Shown: positions 1-10,212, counted from the first letter of the stretch. The stretch is DNA of 64,000 nucleotides from Flammula alnicola (GCA_015499995.1 JADNRV010000093.1:1-64000); one strand, 5' to 3'. Notes: a model not told the origin generated them from the sequence alone. Numbers and translations are program-made.

Positions 1-311
1 ACAAAATAATGTTATAACTTTGAAACTGGTCGGAGGTTCAAGTAGGATATGGAACAGCTTGTGTAAAAGCAGAGCCAAGTAGGTTCCCCTCATTTTTACT
101 TTTTTGAACCTATTCAGAAAATAGATATCTTTCTTCCATTATAGCGAGGAACATATCAACCAACTAAACCGGCAGTCAGACTCGACATTTCGAATAAGTA
201 GGCAAAAGGAACTTGAAAGATGAGAGGCAAGCAACTTTGGGCTTTTGGGCTTTGGATGTGCAAAGGCGGTATGTAGGTAAGTCGATGAAATTTGAAGGGA
301 CGAAAAGTTCT

Positions 312-523
312 AGCTAAGCGACCTTGAATCATGGCGGGTAGATTTAAGACCGAGATCGCCTATAATTTCTTTAGTGATTTGACATGATATCTAGCAATGT
401 GAGGCGAAGACTGCTATCAAAACCCAACGAGTTTCTGCGTCGAAGGAATGGGGACCTGCGAATGCATTGGCAACCACTATTGCGACAGCAGCAAAGAGTT
501 TCTTCTGGCAAGCCGGGGTACAT
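312..523 (-). pseudogene. F-box gene remnant (internal fragment)
   Basis: The minus strand here aligns by eye with the intact F-box gene at 7867-9271, from its segment reading TPACQKELF onward for about 200 bp. The remnant reads TPACQKKLF, then drifts out of frame. The similarity continues at nucleotide level past the remnant's own stop, into the stretch matching GHKSARDD of the intact gene. No F-box start, later exons or end are present. It lies just downstream of the serine-protease gene's stop codon. I read it as a truncated, decayed copy of the neighbouring F-box family; a chance ORF would not share this extended nucleotide similarity. Confidence 0.6.
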
Positions 524-553
524 GACCAGCAGAGGAACGTGTCACAGGCTCGC

Positions 554-2212
554 CTAGGCGGACAGCGCGTTCTTGATGTAAGCGTCGGCGAGGGGCGTGA
601 ACTTGTGGATGGCCTCCATGATGAATTCGATCGGGGTGACGTAGGCCACGTCACAGGCGTCGTTGGCCCCGCCGCCACCCCCAGTGAGGATACCAGCAAT
701 GCGTCCCACGCCATCGACGACGACAGCGCCCGAATCTCCTTTGGCTGCAAAAGGGCCGGATTCCTTGTCCAGGGGGATAACCGCCCACGCTTTGGACACG
801 GCGGCGGCGCCATCGCGCCGCGCAGGCTCGCTGAAGTACAAGTTGCGCGTGTACGAGACGAAGGTGGTCGCTTTGCCCACAGTCAAGTCCGTCGTCCTAC
901 CGCGCTTGAGGACCGGGATGCACGCCTCGCCGTCCGGGTCCGACATCGGAGGGTGGCGCATTTCCGCCTGAGGGATGGGACCAGAGAGTTTGAGAAGGCG
1001 GTTGCCCGGCCAGGTGAACTTGTTGAAGTTGCGAGCGTTCAAGTTCGGGTTAGGAAGCATCTTGCGCGTGAGCTCGACGGGCGTGTACTTGGTCCCGAGG
1101 TCGATAAAGTTGCCGGGGAAGTCGGCAGGGCTGATCTTGGAGGCGTCAACCTCGATGACCGCGATATCTTGGGTGTACTGGCCAGCACCGACGACGATTT
1201 CGGGCGAAAAGATAACGTGGCCGAGAGTCCGACTCTTGTTAGTGGACCATTGCCCCAAGAGCTCCTGGAGGAAGTTTGTGAGGGTCTGCGCCCGCCTGTC
1301 CGCTTTTTTCTTCTCATGCTCGGCATCCTCGCGTATCGCCTGAGACTCGGCGTCATCTTGACCTGCTACCCCCGCTATACGGCTCTCCTGGCTAGCGATA
1401 ACGATGTCCTGGTCCTGGATATCTCTCTTGATGCGGAAGAGATGCTCCTGGAACGACGCTTCGCTGAGGACCAGGACGTTGCGGCGGGGCTGACTCTCGC
1501 TGGTGCGCTCGAAGTGTTTATTCTCAGCCCGAGGGAAGAGAACATGACGCGCAGTGACCAAGAAAAGCTTGTCGACTCCGGGGACGGCGATGAAGAACCC
1601 AGCGGTCCCTTCGGCCCATGGCGTGTCTTCGGCACAGATGGTAATGCCGAGGGTGGTGGTGAAGGGCTCGCGGAGGATTGCCGTGGGGTCGATGATGTCG
1701 GTGGGCCTAAGGAGCCGGGGACCGACCGTCTGAATGATGTTCGATTCGCGCAGCTCGACGTCAACATCCGTGATACCGTGGTCGAGCAGAAGCCGCTTGC
1801 ATTGGCGAGCTACCTCGATCCCGGCCTCGTAGGAGAGGCGAGTGGGAGGACGAACCCACACTCCAATCCAAAGGATGAGGTTTCCGTCAGGCTCGTCGTC
1901 GTGCGCGATACGGACGATATCGGTACTCGACCAGTCGACGTGATTCTTGTTCAGGATGTCGTGAACCTTGATGGCGAGATTATCCTCCCATAATTGCGTG
2001 AGGAGCTCGTGTTGGCCTGGGATTCTAAGCTCCTTGCATCGGAGGTATGCCTCGGGGCCTGAGGGCGGATGCCATGGAGCGCCCGTGCGGGCAATCAGGC
2101 GCGGCTTAGAAGGCAGCCCGTGGTAGTAATGCTCGGCTTCCGCTGCTGAGACACGGGGCGGAAGGGGAGGAGCTTGAAGGCCACTGAGAGAAGAGGAAGT
2201 GACAGCCGACAT
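554..2212 (-). CDS. Trypsin-fold serine protease-like protein, 552 aa, single exon
   Basis: One uninterrupted frame of 552 residues. A complete trypsin/chymotrypsin-type triad can be picked out: VTARHVLF with His about 223, TQDIAVIEVD with Asp about 349, and AAKGDSGAVV with Ser about 494 followed by GRIAGILTGG. A KRGRTTDLTVG segment near 437-447 is like the strand before the active-site serine in bacterial and fungal S1-fold proteins. A charged helical insert (about 285-315) separates the His and Asp regions. There is no signal peptide, so an intracellular role is likely. The N-terminal 200 residues are a domain I do not recognise that recurs in mushroom hypothetical proteins. The ATG at 2212 gives the longest frame. 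A 508-codon frame on the opposite strand is its GC-rich shadow. Triad assignment is by motif only; the substrate is unknown. Confidence 0.75.
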   Translation of the reverse strand: MSAVTSSSLSGLQAPPLPPRVSAAEAEHYYHGLPSKPRLIARTGAPWHPPSGPEAYLRCKELRIPGQHELLTQLWEDNLAIKVHDILNKNHVDWSSTDIVRIAHDDEPDGNLILWIGVWVRPPTRLSYEAGIEVARQCKRLLLDHGITDVDVELRESNIIQTVGPRLLRPTDIIDPTAILREPFTTTLGITICAEDTPWAEGTAGFFIAVPGVDKLFLVTARHVLFPRAENKHFERTSESQPRRNVLVLSEASFQEHLFRIKRDIQDQDIVIASQESRIAGVAGQDDAESQAIREDAEHEKKKADRRAQTLTNFLQELLGQWSTNKSRTLGHVIFSPEIVVGAGQYTQDIAVIEVDASKISPADFPGNFIDLGTKYTPVELTRKMLPNPNLNARNFNKFTWPGNRLLKLSGPIPQAEMRHPPMSDPDGEACIPVLKRGRTTDLTVGKATTFVSYTRNLYFSEPARRDGAAAVSKAWAVIPLDKESGPFAAKGDSGAVVVDGVGRIAGILTGGGGGANDACDVAYVTPIEFIMEAIHKFTPLADAYIKNALSA

Positions 2213-2435
2213 CTAGATGGGACATGGTTTGCTTAAATAAATCCGATTAATTTTGGTTGAGAGAATCCACGGTGACGTCACATGAGAGCCTCCGAATCCG
2301 TGAAGAATTACCTGCTTTGGATTTAGCTTTTTGGCGGAATCTCAGTGTGGTTTTCGGCAATTGCCCGGGTAACTTCCAATTCACGTCCATAACAATGTTT
2401 CAGTAAGTTTGAATGAATCCCCAGTGACTTCAATA

Positions 2436-3462
2436 ATGATAACCTCCTTCTCGCCAAGTAATTCAAGTGGGTCCGAGGACAACAACCGCCCCATCGAGTC
2501 TATCAGGATCGGGAGTGGCACCTTTGCGACTATCTACATGAATACGGCAGTACGTGTTGAGTCTGAGCGCTGAGCGCCACCAAGGGTCCTCCTACTGAAA
2601 CATGTATCAGACTCCTGAAGTATACAAGAAATGTCGCTCTGCTGACAACTGCGCCATACTGGCCGAAGAATATCGACAGATGAAACTTATAAGCAAGGCC
2701 CTTCAAGCATCTGGCAATACCATTTTGTCCCCCACTCCTATTGACTTCTACGGCCCCGATGACGTTGAGTTCTGGGACGACCCCGCCTTTGTTTTTCCAG
2801 CAGGTGATGCTGTCAGGACAGGCGCCTACTCCATGACTCGTGTCTACCCGTTGCCGTCAGCCCTGAAGACGAAGCTTATTGATCTGTTCTGTCCCCCTAA
2901 CCTGAATGAGAGAGCTCCTGGCCTCGTTCGCCGAGGACATCATCTGGCTCGTCTCCTTCTCGGACGGCCCGAACCGAATGCCAATCGAGCTGCCCCTCAG
3001 AGATTCTTCGACACCTACAACTTCCCCTTGACTCGTGGGCGTGCGGAACAGCTTGGTCTCAACACTGTGCTGCTCTCGGGAGAGATGGGACGCATGCTGG
3101 CACAACTCCACATGACCGCCAGAAACGACGCGCGGGACATCGAGGTTGTCCTTGGTGCGAATATTACTAGTCCTGTTCCTAACCGTCGCGAGCGCCGAGA
3201 GCCCCGTGTTTGGGTCCTCGATTTCAACCAAGTCAAGGAATTCAATTTCACAGAAAATCAAATCCCTTTGCTTGTGGATGCTTTTTTGGCGAACGAGGCG
3301 TATTTCCCTCGTGCGAGGCCCGCCGATTCGCTCTACGGCGTCTTTTCCAAAGCTTACCTCGAAGAGTGCAAGAAGATTGGAGAGGTCGCAGGGCAGCTAG
3401 GCCAAAAGTTCATCGTGGCATTGGAGGCGGAGCAAGTTTACAAAGATACCAATAGGGCATAG
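2436..3462 (+). CDS. DUF3669 family protein, copy 1
   Basis: Two exons: 2436-2549, then a 61-bp GT-AG intron (2550-2610), then 2611-3462; 321 residues. The second exon carries the DUF3669 core with WVLDFNQVKEF and NEAYFPRARP near the C terminus, typical of this fungal family often annotated 'zinc finger protein'. The short first exon ends in RIGSGTFATIY, which looks like a kinase-type glycine loop with the last glycine changed to alanine; copy 2 at 5098-6204 keeps it (GSGTFG). The N terminus differs from copy 2 and is about 30 residues shorter. The intron is 13 bp longer than in copy 2, with a GAG/GCTGAGCG microrepeat. Function is unknown; a kinase-like fold is my inference. Confidence 0.75.
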
Positions 3463-3811
3463 ACGTAAGAGAAAACGATACCAGTAACCAGACTGCGATT
3501 GACGAAATGTTCTCTTGTAAATATGTGTGGAGACTGTACAAATCAAGATTTATGCACGAAACCCTATCTCGGTGTCACAGCTGAAGCTGATCGAGTCTTA
3601 TTTGGTCATTCGCCACTCTTTCCTTCTGCTTCCTTTGTTCCCGAAGCGCATTGTCTTCCGCCAATGTTTTCCGCAAGAAGCATCGATCGAGTCGGAGAGC
3701 CTGTAGTAGGGTAGCTTGGGAGCTGCTGGATTTGGCGATTGGGTCTTGACTGAATCCAACATGTCGGATTAAAGGGATTTTAAAGGACGAAGCAATGAGA
3801 TGAGTTCTTAC

Positions 3812-4689
3812 GATGCGTCGTGCAGAAACCCGTCACACAGTTCAAGTTGTTGCAGGACCGCTCCAAAAAATACTTGACGGTTTCGTTAGGGCGTGTGGCG
3901 TAGCTTGCCACCAGAAGAAGTGGTTGTTTGAGTTGATCGTCAGGTCTCCACTTTGGGAAGTCCCTAGTGAAAAAATAGAAGGTTGATGCAAAATGGAACA
4001 AAACTGCGTTTGCCTACCGTTTCCGAGTCAGCTTGAGCATCCTGTCAGTGAGCATGGGAAGGAGACCAGTGTTGTCGATTTCCCAGTAAGAAAGGTTAAT
4101 ACTTGGAAGTCAGGAAGAGGTAGGACATATCTCGCACAATCAGGATCCTTATTTGGTTTGTGCCACGCGAAATAGTTGTGGTGGTCATTGTCGTAGGTGT
4201 AATCATACGTAGGATCGCCAGAGAATGGGATGAAGGGCAAATAATCAGGGTCGTCCCCCCTGGGCCCTCATGATATTTTCGTGAGATGGGAATACACGAA
4301 TCATAAGGAGGATACGGTGGTAAGGTTTTTTGTTGAACTAATCCGCGAGCGCTGACGTAATGGACCTGGGAGGGCGAGGGCTCGTCTTCGTAACTAGTTA
4401 TTTTGAAAATTTGGTCAGGGAGCTCGGATTGCGCTGTGAATTTGTCGGAATACAGGCCAATCGCTTGAGAAGCCGGACGCGAGACTGCGGGACGCGAGAG
4501 ACTTTGGAGGTTGTTGACAATGTTCGGTGTGCCACGCTGCATATTCATCCCAAGACGATGAAAAAACTCGCGAGATGAGATGAGGTCTTTAGGATCCGAG
4601 TCGGAGAGGACGCCTGAGTCGGAGGCGTCAGGTTCAAGCCCAATTTGGGAGTCGGGAACAGGAGTCATGCCAGAGTCTTCCCCCTGCAT
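3812..4689 (-). pseudogene. Truncated E(z)-like gene, no SET domain
   Basis: The N-terminal half resembles the E(z)-type gene at 22778-25574: PPYPPYDSCIPIS against TPYPRYSACTPSS, a shared acidic/aromatic block ending in DPDC, and CNNLNCVTGFCTTH against CPNLNCLHTSCGIH. The frame opens at 4689. At the C6 run at 4255-4260 (G6 in the coding sense) the conserved reading moves to another frame, as if one base were lost. Introns at 4042-4102 and 3964-4017 have clear GT and AG ends but do not restore one continuous frame. Below 3812 three frames stay open for about 200 bp and I could not place an end. No CXC or SET domain follows. It sits between the two DUF3669 copies. It may be a decayed paralogue or a truncated gene with sequence errors. 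Confidence 0.6.
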
Positions 4690-5097
4690 AGCTTTGTGAG
4701 CTGGCGTAATAAACCCCCAAATTACAGAGTAGCATTAAGCAACTTGACCGTTTCAGAATCAATGGTCACGACCCAGTGTTGATTTGACGCGAAACGCGTG
4801 CCAGTGATTGACGCGTGCCGCGGCAGTACGCGTCGCGCAAACAAGGGTAACCCGCTGCAAGATTGCCACAAGAAAATAGGTTGGATCCAGGAGAATTAGA
4901 TTGAAATAAGGTATAACGAGATACAGAGCTGAGGGGATGAGACAAAGAATCTTGGATGATAATTCGTGATTCGAAATAAATGTTTATGTAAGGTTGCTAA
5001 GTGCTTCGAGTCAGTTAGCAAGTTGTGTAAGTATTACCTAATCAAGCAGAAATTCTGCTGGACGCGTTTCTTCAAAGTCTGGAACTCTTCCTCCACG

Positions 5098-6204
5098 ATG
5101 TCTGGGAGATCTGGAAAACCTGACGTTTCGCAATACAATTATGGGGCCGTCTCGTCGCTGGTCCTGACGACGGACAGGTCGGCGCTGCCACGACGAGACA
5201 AGGAGCCGGATGGCGCAAGTGGGTCTGAGGACAACAACCGCCCCATCGAGTGTATCAGGATCGGGAGCGGCACCTTTGGGACTATCTACATGAATACGGC
5301 AGTAAGTGTTGAGCGCGCCACCAGGTCCTCCTACTGAAACATGTATCAGACTCCTGAAATATACAAGAAATGTCGCTCTGCTGACAACTGCGCCATACTG
5401 GCCGAAGAATATCGACACATGAAACTTATCAGCGAGGCCCTTCAAGCATCTGGCAATACCATTTTGTCCCCCACTCCTATTGACTTCTATGGCCCCGATG
5501 ACGTTGAGTTCTGGGACGATCCCGCCTTTGTTTTTCCAGCAGGCGATGCTGTCAGGACCGGCGCCTACTCCATGACTCGCGTCTACCCCTTGCCGTCAGC
5601 CCTGAAGGCGAAGCTTATAGATCTGTTCTGTCCCCCTAACCTGAATGAGAGCGCTCCTGGCCTCGTTCGCCGAGGACATCATCTGGCTCGTCTCCTTCTC
5701 GGACGTCCCGAACCGGATGCCAATCGAGCTGCCCCTCAGAGATTCTTCGACACCTATAACTTCCCCTTGACTCGCGGGCGTGCGGAACAGCTTGGTGTCG
5801 ACACTGTGCTGCTCTCGGGAGAGATGGGACGCATGCTCGCACAACTCCACATGACCGCCAGAAACGACGCGCGGGACATCGAGGTTGTCCTCGGTGCGAA
5901 TATTACTAGCCTTGTTCCTAACCGTCGCGAGCAGCGCCGAGAGCCCCGTGTTTGGGTCCTCGATTTCAACCAAGTCAAGGAATTCGATTTCACGGAAAAT
6001 CAAATCCCTTTGCTTGTGGATGCTTTTTTCGCCAACGAGGCGTATTTCCCTCGTGCGAGGCCCGCCGATTCGCTTTATGGCGTCTTTTCCAAAGCTTACC
6101 TCGAGGAGTGCAAGAAAATTGGAGAGGTCGCAGGGCAGCTAGGCCAAAAGTTCATCGTGGCATTGGAGGCGGAGCAAGTTCACAAAGATGCCAATGGGGC
6201 TTAG
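5098..6204 (+). CDS. DUF3669 family protein, copy 2
   Basis: Exon 1 is 5098-5301, the intron 5302-5349 (48 bp, GTAAGT...TACTGAAACATGTATCAG), exon 2 5350-6204; 352 residues. The frame is continuous across the junction. Exon 1 gives a 68-residue N terminus ending in RIGSGTFGTIY, a glycine-rich loop like that of protein kinases. Exon 2 is nearly identical to copy 1 and holds the DUF3669 hallmark WVLDFNQVKEFDF plus NEAYFPRARP. A separate ATG at 5341 lies inside the intron and would drop the glycine loop, so I reject it as the start. The biochemical role of DUF3669 proteins is not established. Confidence 0.8.
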
Positions 6205-6385
6205 ACGTAAGAGAAAACGATACCAGACTGCGATTGACGAAATGTTCTCTTTTAAATATTTGTGGAGACTGTACAAATCACAAGATTTATGCAAGTACAG
6301 CTATAGAAACGCGAGAGGATATATCAATGACAACGCCGACTGCCCATGAAGAAAGCGGGTAGTAAATCATAAGTATACTAATTAA

Positions 6386-6683
6386 TTACAAGTATGCGTC
6401 TAACGACCTCGAAAGTCTCCCACCAGCCCTGACTCTACCATGAACGAGCTCCATCTCTCGTCGAGTCTGGAATCGCAAGACGCGGGTCCGAGATCCGCCA
6501 GATCCATAATGGTAGGGGCGCCTGCCTGGGTATGGTAACCAGGAGCGCTGTTTGTGGGTATGGTACTGGCCGGATTGAGAAGAAGAAAGGTGCTGCTGCT
6601 GCAACGACGACGGGTGAGGTGAGGTTGTAGTACGCACTCTTGAACGGATTATCGGGATGTTCGATAATACTTAGCTTGCGCAA
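6386..6683 (-). other. Possible last exon of an unidentified gene
   Basis: Two minus-strand frames stay open here, and a third ends in a stretch reading LDERWSSFM followed by a short tail and stop at about 6400. That reading is Ser/Gln/Pro-rich and resembles C-terminal tails of mushroom transcription factors. Upstream on the minus strand, short coding-like pieces (NIDLFPQVKNAFPKADN near 6870-6915, RWKLVEETQQGAAFAGYD near 6720-6770) alternate with GTAAGT-like donors. I could not join them into one model, and no DNA-binding domain is visible. It may be a 3' gene fragment. Confidence 0.25.
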
Positions 6684-6689
6684 AGAAAC

Positions 6690-7866
6690 TTCACACAGAA
6701 CAACAGCGGAGATTCAATCATATCCGGCAAAGGCCGCACCCTGTTGTGTTTCTTCCACCAGCTTCCACCGCCAGTGACGCTCAGTAAAAAATGAAGTCAG
6801 TAGTTGGTCATGAATTGGTCCCGAAATAGTCGAAAATAGAAAAACTTACCTTTCATTGACTATTATCTGCTTTGGGGAACGCGTTTTTGACTTGCGGGAA
6901 CAGGTCAATGTTGTCTATGGTCAGTAGATTGTCATTACAGTGTATTCTCTAGTCGTGGCTGATCATACACTAGTCATGCATCAGCCAAACTCTGATGACG
7001 GCTAATTGCAAATTAAATAGTCATATAAAAGTCAGATCCCAGACGTTCTCTTTAATATTCCTCACTCCAGGCATTTAGAAAGCACAAAGAACAAAGGTAT
7101 ATTCCTACACCAGATACTACATATGTACCAATACAAAGATGGAGGGTATTACCATAATCCTAAACCCAGCATAGCACCTCATTACCCGTTCCTAACTTGA
7201 CTCAATGTCCGCATCCACGCCGGTCCACGAATTCTGGTCCTTCGAGGATTTATTCCGCGCTTGGTGCAAGTGGAGGTGGGGTCTGCACAAAGTATGAGTC
7301 AATGGCGTGCAAGAAAAGGAAAGGAGGCATACCCTTATCTTGGAATCCATCCCCGTCCGTCGACCCTCTCCTCAAGCCTTCTGCGTAGCGTTAAGTATCG
7401 CGATCGCGAATCGGCATTGTATGCCTCTGGAGTGGCACTAAATGGTTTAAGTGCTTGCAAAAAAGGAATAAAGACGACCACTTACCATAGAAAAGAGATG
7501 GCCATGCAGATAGGTAGAGCTGGAACTTACATGAAGTGGTCAGGAGGGCGAAGAGAACAAGTTGCGAATTCAGCCAAGTTGCGAATTTGAACATTGTATT
7601 CACGTGATATGTATGGGAACTTTCCCACAGTTCACCGACAAACGTGAAATCTGACTTCCTCCAAACTTCGTCAAATGTAAGACTTGTATGACTAGTGTAT
7701 GACTGAGCTACGACTAATAGACGACTATGATACGGAGGTGTCTGCGATGCCAAGAAATTTTCAAGAAGGCAAGGACTTTTGCTGACTTTTGCCGACTTTT
7801 GCTGACCTTGCGTGACATTGCCTTGACTATGGCTGACTTTGCTTTTTACTGAGAGTGACGAGGACA
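6690..7866. other. Intergenic, no supported gene
   Basis: Apart from the short coding-like pieces above (up to about 6920), the frames at 7197-7873 have no recognisable domain. At 7768-7845 a degenerate repeat of TTTTGCTGACT-like units precedes the F-box gene start. This stretch probably holds that gene's promoter and 5' UTR. Confidence 0.5.
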
Positions 7867-9271
7867 ATGGCAACGTTATCCCAGGAACTCATTGATGAAA
7901 TTCTGGGTTACCTTTGGGAGGACGCTGGCGCTCTAAGGACCTGCTCACTCATCTGCCGCTCATTCACTCCAGCATGTCAGAAGGAACTCTTTTCTTCTGT
8001 CGCAGTGGTCGTTGATGCAGACGGAGGTCGCAAGTCACTCCCTATTCCCTCGACCCAGAAACTTTTGGCTTTGATAGAGTCCTCTCCTCGCATTGCGCGA
8101 TATGTCAAATCCCTAAAAATCATAGGGGGTCTGGGTCATAAATCCGCCCGCGATGATTGTCGCTTGACTCTGATTCTTCCCTTATTTCATCGACTTACCG
8201 CCTTTGCCATCGAAGCCAAAAGCCGACAGTTTCCCCCTATCTTCCTTGTGCCTATTCGAAACGTCCTCCGACTGCCCTCGCTCATGCAAGTTGAGCTCGG
8301 TAACATGCCTTTTGAACTAATTCCTTGCGGTGCCTCTTTCAATCACTTGTCGTATAGCAACTTGCTCGATTCTTGTGCAATCAGGTCTCCGAAAGATCAT
8401 GCCCATGCCGACCCAGCACAATCAACAAAACTTATATCTCTGCACCTGGCGAACCCTTCTTGGAACCCCCGCAAGTTTTTCGACACCCTCTTGTCTTCCA
8501 CCATCCTAGACGTATCGCATGTACGCCGGTTGTACCTCAATTTCGTGGAAATGCCCGTCGTTGCACACGGACTCGCAGAGCAATTTTTACGAGCATGCTC
8601 GAATACTTTGGAGGTCTTGAAGCTGAACCCCTCTTCTGTCTGTGAGTACTTGACTTTACAGCAGCCCAACAAAAGTTCAACTGATTCTGTGCAGGCGCTC
8701 GATGGACGGAAGAAGAAATAGAGACAGGTCATCCTGACACAATGTACTTCTTCGACATTGGTTGTCTCTTCGCCCTTCGACATCTCCAAATCCGCCTACA
8801 AATAAACTACTGGGGCAGACTCGTCCATCTTGAACCTGACGTGGTATCGAGTCCCTATCCTTGGTTTCTCCACATTCTGAAGGCAATTCCAATAACTAAC
8901 CGGCTGGAAGAATTATCCATTTTGAACGTTTACGCCAGCCCGCTGAACTCACTACCTGACGAAATCGAATACGTTCCATGGGATAAATTAGTGCCTCTTC
9001 TTTCGGAGAACTTTCCATGTTTGCGAAAAGTTAACTTCCTTCTTGAAGTTTCCCCTGATCTCTGGGCGCTTAGAAAGATTGTCAATGCGACTCATCCAAT
9101 GGCAGTCGATTTCCAGCGTTCAGGAATTCTGGAAATTCGGGAGGTTCCAGGCAAGTCGTTTCTTAAGCAATATTTATCGCCTGGGTGGCTGATTTTATTT
9201 ACTTCTGCATTTTTGTAGCTGATCATTGGGATCCATATGAGAGTCGTCCACATCTTATCCGAAAGTTTTAA
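7867..9271 (+). CDS. F-box protein with leucine-rich C-terminal region
   Basis: Three exons: 7867-8641, 8695-9150 and 9219-9271, giving a continuous 427-residue protein. The N terminus (LSQELIDEILGYL followed by LRTCSLICRSF) is a mushroom-type F-box, the adaptor motif that binds Skp1 in SCF ubiquitin ligases. The rest is Leu-rich with irregular repeats (SLHLANPSW, RLYLNFVEM, ELSILNVY, RKVNFLLEV), as in degenerate LRR substrate-binding regions. Intron 1 (8642-8694) is GT-AG. Intron 2 (9151-9218) appears to use a GC donor (GCAAGT); without it the protein runs into unrelated sequence, with it the tail HWDPYESRPHLIRKF is kept in frame. I take the ATG at 7867; the GTG upstream is not a eukaryotic start. 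Target proteins are unknown. Confidence 0.8.
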
Positions 9272-9777
9272 AGATTTTTACACGTTGGGTTAGACATTAA
9301 GTAGTGAATGAGCTTTATTTCGGTGTAATTGTGCTCCAATGATACGGTAACTCGTACAATAATAGTTCATTACGCAGTTAGGACAATTGCCTTGTTGCCT
9401 CCAGACATAAGGTAATTGAATTACTCAGGTTTTTTCCAGAGGCGTTCGCCGTTCCTACGACGTGGATATGTAAAGAATCAAGATGCTTGAAGCTAACGAA
9501 AGAACATACAACCGGAATCAATTCAAAGCTAACACTCATAGTATACACGGTCAATAGTAATATGTAGAGCTTGTCGTCCGCGAACGTCCTTCAAGGAAGC
9601 TACATAGAAATAAGGAAAGGTACATGGTAATACAAGTTTCTGTGTTTAATGTCCGAATAACAAATGGGTCCGATGGCCGTTGAGATATACACGAGGTTCG
9701 AATTACAGATCAAGCTTAAGACCTAATAGCAAAACAATGTCAATATATGTATCGTTAGCTATATCCTAAAATGACAC
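9272..9777. other. Intergenic, convergent 3' ends
   Basis: AT-rich spacer between the plus-strand F-box gene and the minus-strand cerato-platanin gene. I see no ORF with coding character and no repeat. Confidence 0.6.
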
Positions 9778-10212
9778 TTACTTAAATCCGCAGCCAGTAG
9801 CAGGAACCTGAACGGCGGTAACGGTGACTCTGCCGAGTTGGACTGCGTTTCCACCCGTTAACTGGTTCATGGCCGACAACGCAATGTTGAAATTAGGAGT
9901 GGCAACGTCGATGGCTGTGATGTTAATGCTCGTGGAGACTCCCTGGGGATTCTGGTACGTGAGCTGCCAGCAAGTGCCGCAGGCCGGGGAGTTCCAGCCT
10001 GTTACTGCGGGGGCACCGCCGATGTGGGCGAAGTTGGGCAGGGAGCCGAATGTCGTGAAACCGCGCGTCTGGAGGCCATTAGCGCCGTTTGAGCATGCGA
10101 CCGTGGACAATGATTGGCTAGCATTGTCGTAAGCTGGGTCGTAGCTGGTGCTGAGGGCAGAGATAAAAGATGGGAGAAAAGCTAGAGGCGCGAAGATGAT
10201 AGCGAGCTTCAT
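9778..10212 (-). CDS. Cerato-platanin family secreted protein
   Basis: A 144-residue single-exon gene. It starts with a clear signal peptide (MKLAIIFAPLAFLPSFISA) followed by LSTSYDPAYDN, the usual mature start of cerato-platanins. Four cysteines (VACSN, SPACGTC, TGCGF) match the two-disulfide pattern. GGAPAVTGWNSPACGTCW and ITAIDVATPNFNIA are family signatures. These small, abundant secreted proteins have an expansin-like double-psi barrel fold, bind chitin oligomers and can act as elicitors of plant defence. The ATG at 10212 gives the signal peptide; an upstream in-frame start at 10329 would bury it. The end reads GCGFK then TAA; a GTAAGT overlapping the stop could be a donor for an extra exon, but the length already fits the family. 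Confidence 0.92.
   Translation of the reverse strand: MKLAIIFAPLAFLPSFISALSTSYDPAYDNASQSLSTVACSNGANGLQTRGFTTFGSLPNFAHIGGAPAVTGWNSPACGTCWQLTYQNPQGVSTSINITAIDVATPNFNIALSAMNQLTGGNAVQLGRVTVTAVQVPATGCGFK

Larger units (their letters stand above)
2470..6290 (+). repeat. Tandem direct duplication (two about 1.1-kb units)
   Basis: Unit 1 is about 2470-3556 and unit 2 about 5215-6291. Similarity begins in the shared GTCCGAGGACAACAACCGCC-like stretch of exon 1 and runs through the intron, exon 2 and about 90 bp of 3' flank (ACGAAATGTTCTCTT and GGAGACTGTACAAATCA in both). It stops abruptly near 3556 and 6291. The 1.6 kb between the units is unique and holds the minus-strand E(z)-like fragment. Most differences in exon 2 are silent or conservative, suggesting a fairly recent copy or gene conversion. 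Confidence 0.75.

Noticed and set aside
467..1993. 508-codon plus-strand frame
   Set aside because: It lies fully antisense to the serine-protease gene, has shadow-type composition (Arg/Asp/Val-rich), no domain, and the opposite strand has a complete catalytic triad.
5341..6204. DUF3669 copy 2 as a single exon starting at 5341
   Set aside because: That ATG lies within a well-formed 48-bp intron; the upstream exon is in phase and adds a conserved N terminus.
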